Notes under the pieces: generated by a model
Databases searched by the model: none
What the model saw: only the letters and a program-made list of their open reading frames with translations
Told to the model about the DNA's origin: nothing
Shown here: one piece after another, positions 60,570 to 64,000 of the stretch
Layout: the number at the start of each line of letters is the position of its first letter
Position numbering within the stretch: position 1 is the first letter of the stretch
Made by a program: the position numbers and the translations under genes
Assembly (NCBI RefSeq): GCF_029633865.1
Contig: NC_079216.1
Span: forward strand, 24,006,136-24,070,135
Source of the DNA: Lampris incognitus
Lineage: Eukaryota > Chordata > Actinopteri > Lampriformes > Lampridae
Reading direction: 5' to 3'
DNA length: 64,000 nt

Positions 60570-61911
60570 TCACAAGTTCAGTCTATCAGGAGGACGTCTG
60601 TCTCTCACAGGACGAGTGTTCCTTTCCACAACTGGCGGTGGTGGTTCTACAGGTCGTTCTTCCACAACCTGTGGTTCAGGATGTTCTGACACATCAGTGT
60701 CTGCATTGAAATCATCAATCTCCCAAGAAGCTCTATCACAAGAGTCCATTTGAGTCTGATTTGGATTTCCCTTGACACCCAACATCTGGTTCACATGTCT
60801 TTTCACACAATTTCCATTTACTTCAACACTGTATGTGATAGCACCCAACACTTCACTTATAACTCCATTCAACCATTTCTCCCCTCCCTTGTAATTTTTT
60901 ACCAACACGTGTTGACCAACCTTAAAAGACCTAACACGGGGAAGATTTGGTTCAGACTCGGTCTGCATTCGCTGAGAGGACTGTGATAAGACACAACCTG
61001 GTTCGCACATGTCTTCTCAGAAATAGCTCAGCTGGGGTCTTTCCTGTCTTAGTATGGGGTGTGTTTCTGTACCCAATCAGAAAATTTGCTACACAGTGCT
61101 CAAGCGTCATACCACCAATGGCTCTATTCTTTGCAAGGGATTTCTTAAGATTTTGGACCAATCTTTCAGCAAAACCATTACTTGCAGGATGGTATGCAGG
61201 TGACTTGATGTGTTTTACTCCATTTTTAGTCAAAAATGACTCAAACTCTTGCGATACGAACTGAGGTCCGTTATCAGTTACAACCTCTTTAGGCAACTCA
61301 TAAGCTGCAAATAAATTTCTCATTGCTTCAATTGTCTTAGATGAAGTAGTAGTGGTCATGGGAACTATCTCTGGCCATCTAGCATAGGCATCCATCACTA
61401 CTAAAAACATCTGCTTGTGGTCCTCAGCAAAATCAAGATGTACTCTTTCTCATGGACTTGAAGACCATTTCCATGTATGTATCGGTGCGGTAGCAGGCAT
61501 ACTACGCTGCTGCTGACAAATAGTACACTGATTCACTTCACGTTCAATACTGTCATCTAATGTAGGCCACCAGAATAAACTTCTTGCGAGGGACTTCATT
61601 TTAACTATTGCCCCGTGGTGCTCATGTAATTCAGACAATAGCCTGTCTCTTAGTTTATCAGGCACTACCACACGGTAACCCCATAATAAACAATCATCCT
61701 CAATGCTAAGCTCTAATTCTCTCTGAAAATAAGGCTTCAGTGACTCATCCTGTACATGTTTAGGCCATCCAGTTAACACCAACTGTTTAACCACTCTTAA
61801 CACAGGATCTCTGTCTGTTTCTTTGGCTATTTCTCTAGCAGTAATAGGTAAGTCTTCCAGGTAAGACACTCTGTAAATTGGGTTTGACACCACATCTACA
61901 TCAGGCTTCAC
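60570..61911 (-). pseudogene. integrase of element G
   Basis: H2C2 domain (ELHEHHGAIVKMKSLARS ... CTICQQQRS), then HLDFAED, VVTDNGPQF and NGFAERLVQNL: all three catalytic acidic residues stand. Lesions: one in-frame TGA near 61449 just before RVHLDF, and a frameshift near 60990. The C-terminal strand domain reads VGQHVLVKNYKGGEKW. Confidence 0.85.
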
Positions 61912-61939
61912 AGGTAATCTTGATAAAGCATCAGCATTG

Positions 61940-63496
61940 CTATGCTTGCTCTGACTTCTTGTACTGGATTTCGTATGTATACGCTGCCAAAATTAGAGCC
62001 CACCTTTGTAATCTAGCAGCGGCCAGTGTTGGCACACCTGTTTTAGGCCCCAGAATTTTCAACAGTGGCTTGTGGTCTGTCAATAACAAGAATTTCCTTC
62101 CATAAAGATACTCATGGAATTTCATAACTCCAAAAACAAGACCCAGTGCCTCTTTTTCCAGTTGCGAGTAATTCTGTTCTGTTTTAGTTAACATTCTGGA
62201 TGCAAATGCGATAGGTCTCTCACTTCCATCTTTCATTTTGTGGCTGATTACAGCACCAACTCCATAAGGAGAAGCATCACATGCTAGGATGATATGTAAC
62301 TCTGTATCAACATGTACTAACAATTTATCTGACTGAAGAGACTTCTTTGCACTATCAAATGCACTTTGACATTTCTCTGACCATTCCCACGTTGCATCTT
62401 TATGCAGCAATGCTGTCATTGGCTGAATCAGAGTAGATAGATTAGGGATAAACTTCCCATAGTAGTTTAACAGAGCTAAGAATGACCTGAGTTCAGTTAC
62501 ATTTTTCAGAACTGGAGCCCTCTGAATAGCATCTGTCTTTTCCTTCATTGGATGTATGCCCATGGCATCAATGACATGCCCTAAGTATGAAACGCTGTTC
62601 TGCATGAATGCACAATTCTCTCTTTTAACCCTGAGATTGTAAGTTTCAAGTCTGCTAAGCACCTCTTCCAAGTTAGTCAGGTGCCTTTCTGTATCTTTTC
62701 CAGTAATTATGATGTCATCTAAATAACAGATGACCCCTTCCATGCCCTGAAGAACCTGATCCATAATCTTTTGAAAAATAGCAGGGGCGCTAGCAACACC
62801 GTAGGGTAACCTATTGTAGTGATACAACCCTGTGTGTGTGTTGATAGTTAGGTAATGTCTTGAATTGTCCTCTAACAGAACTTGCTGATAAGCCTGCGAC
62901 AAGTCTAATTTGGTAAACTGCTGACCTCCTGCTAGTTTAGCAAATAAGTCTTGGGTTTTGGGTAGTGGATATTGTTCCACATTCAACCATGGATTGATGG
63001 TGACCTTGTAGTCTCCACATATTCTCACACTATCATCCTTTTTAGGCACACAAACTATTGGAGCTGCCCACTCACTGTAATTAATGGGTGAGATGACACC
63101 TTCAGCTTCCAATTTTGCCAGTTCTCTCTCTACGGCTTCTCTTAATGCATAAGGCACATTTCTAGGCTTACAGAACTTGGGCACAGCATCTGGAACTACA
63201 TGTAGTCTGGCTTCAATACCTTTTAACTTGCCTAGCTCAGGTTTGAACACTGATGCATGTCTGGCACACACATCATCCACTGTATCAGGAGTCACTCTGT
63301 TGACTCTTGACCAGTCTAGCTTTAATTGACTTATCCAGTCTCTGCCCATTAATGCAGGACCTCTTCTTTTCACGACTAGTAGTTCTAGCTTTTCTGAGCG
63401 TTCCTTGCATTTCACCTTTGCTGTGAATTTTCCTATCAATGGCAATGATTCCTCACTGTAGGTTTTCAGCACACAATTTGCAGGACTAAGTTTCAC
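61940..63496 (-). CDS. reverse transcriptase and RNase H of element G
   Basis: 518 uninterrupted residues. RT: DSVRICGDYKVTINPWL, FTKLDLSQAYQQVLL (motif A), VICYLDDIIITG (YLDD). RNase H: LACDASPYGVGAV, YSQLEKEALGLVF, FLLLTDHKPLLKIL. A one-base shift near 61950 separates it from ADALSRLPV and integrase. The frame upstream continues through a single TAA to the protease. The catalytic residues look intact. Confidence 0.9.
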   Translation of the reverse strand: MKLSPANCVLKTYSEESLPLIGKFTAKVKCKERSEKLELLVVKRRGPALMGRDWISQLKLDWSRVNRVTPDTVDDVCARHASVFKPELGKLKGIEARLHVVPDAVPKFCKPRNVPYALREAVERELAKLEAEGVISPINYSEWAAPIVCVPKKDDSVRICGDYKVTINPWLNVEQYPLPKTQDLFAKLAGGQQFTKLDLSQAYQQVLLEDNSRHYLTINTHTGLYHYNRLPYGVASAPAIFQKIMDQVLQGMEGVICYLDDIIITGKDTERHLTNLEEVLSRLETYNLRVKRENCAFMQNSVSYLGHVIDAMGIHPMKEKTDAIQRAPVLKNVTELRSFLALLNYYGKFIPNLSTLIQPMTALLHKDATWEWSEKCQSAFDSAKKSLQSDKLLVHVDTELHIILACDASPYGVGAVISHKMKDGSERPIAFASRMLTKTEQNYSQLEKEALGLVFGVMKFHEYLYGRKFLLLTDHKPLLKILGPKTGVPTLAAARLQRWALILAAYTYEIQYKKSEQA

Positions 63497-63511
63497 ATCT
63501 TTAAACCTGCG

Positions 63512-64000
63512 TTAAAGTAGAGTTTCAGATATCACTGACACGGCTGCGCCAGTGTCTACCTCCATTTTCACCCTTGTACCATTTACACTGACATACACAT
63601 AGTAGGGTTTCACAATGTCACCTTTACCCGTGTCCATTGCAAAAAGTTCGGCCCCTCCACTGTCCAATGTCTGACCAGTGTCAATGTTCTGTACAGCATC
63701 CACCATGCACCTTGTCAGCACACAGCAGTCGTCTCTGGCACTGCAGAGCTGAGGCTGGATAGGATCTCCATCTGCCCGAAGACTGTGAGCATTGCTCTGG
63801 TCCACGTGCTGGGGAGCGTTGCAAACAAGTCTTCCCTGCTGCTTGATACTGCTGGAATTTGTACATGTCTCGTGCTTGAGAGCGTGGCAACATTCCAAAT
63901 GCCTGGTCCCTTTCGATGCCTTGCCATAGCTTCCTTCTTTAGGTAAACGGCATGCTTTTGCGATGTGTCTCTTTTTCTTGCACTGGTGACACTCTGTGTC
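63512..64000 (-). pseudogene. gag knuckle and protease of element G (partial)
   Basis: From the window edge: TECHQCKKKRHIAKAC (CX2CX4HX4C), then a linker and protease with VKMEVDTGAAVSVIS (DTGA). A TAA at about 63511 follows ISETLL; the same frame continues into RT, so this is one point lesion. Confidence 0.85.

Larger units (their letters stand above)
60222..64000 (-). mobile_element. Ty3/gypsy LTR element G, nearly complete, 5' end outside window
   Basis: On the - strand from the right edge: zinc knuckle, protease, RT, RNase H, H2C2, integrase core, C-terminal domain, polypurine tract GGGGAGGAGC (60412-60421), 3' LTR. Only about four point lesions are seen. It lies upstream of the first ano10 exon in view, probably within an ano10 intron. 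Confidence 0.92.

Overview
The window is vertebrate nuclear DNA, almost certainly from a teleost fish. Two host genes have split exons with GT/AG introns. Around and inside them lies a dense transposon load of the fish type: Ty3/gypsy LTR elements, RTE/Rex3-like LINEs, a Penelope-like element, hAT, Harbinger and Tc1 DNA transposons, tRNA-derived SINEs, MITEs, and very long TG/CA and TC microsatellites. There is no bacterial gene organisation, CRISPR array or operon.

Host genes. snrk (SNF-related serine/threonine kinase) is on the + strand: a probable non-coding first exon near 19.8-20.02 kb and four coding exons from 21740 to 36599, which join in phase to give 647 residues. ano10 (anoctamin-10, TMEM16K) is on the - strand: eleven coding exons from 59464 down to 48325, all in phase, giving the last ~498 residues. 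Its N-terminal exons are not in the window. The two genes converge tail to tail, as SNRK and ANO10 do in mammals.

Layout. 1-5.4 kb: decayed gypsy element A with its 3' LTR. 5.4-18.6 kb: a nested stack. A LINE (C) is split by a second LINE (B). The flanking repeat is split by a hAT transposon, and the hAT is split by a young LTR retrotransposon. 18.6-19.7 kb: CA microsatellite and unremarkable DNA. 19.7-36.6 kb: snrk, whose 11.4-kb second coding intron holds a 20-bp minisatellite, many TG/CA tracts, a solo LTR and a hAT MITE split by a gypsy element. 37-45 kb: SINEs and MITEs arranged as a locally duplicated block around a Penelope-like element with inverted ends. 45.6-46.8 kb: a Tc1-like transposon. 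48.3-59.5 kb: ano10, with introns holding a LINE split by a Harbinger element, a ~64-copy 13-bp minisatellite, and SINEs. 60.2-64 kb: a nearly complete gypsy element (G) running off the right edge.

No mobile element here has an undamaged complete gene set; every coding region carries a stop, frameshift, truncation or domain deletion. The clearest biological points are the exactly resolved nested insertions with target-site duplications, a very recent LTR insertion that lacks its reverse-transcriptase core, and a snrk product that keeps kinase and C-terminal motif but shows no UBA domain. I did not find convincing evidence for a wholly undescribed system.
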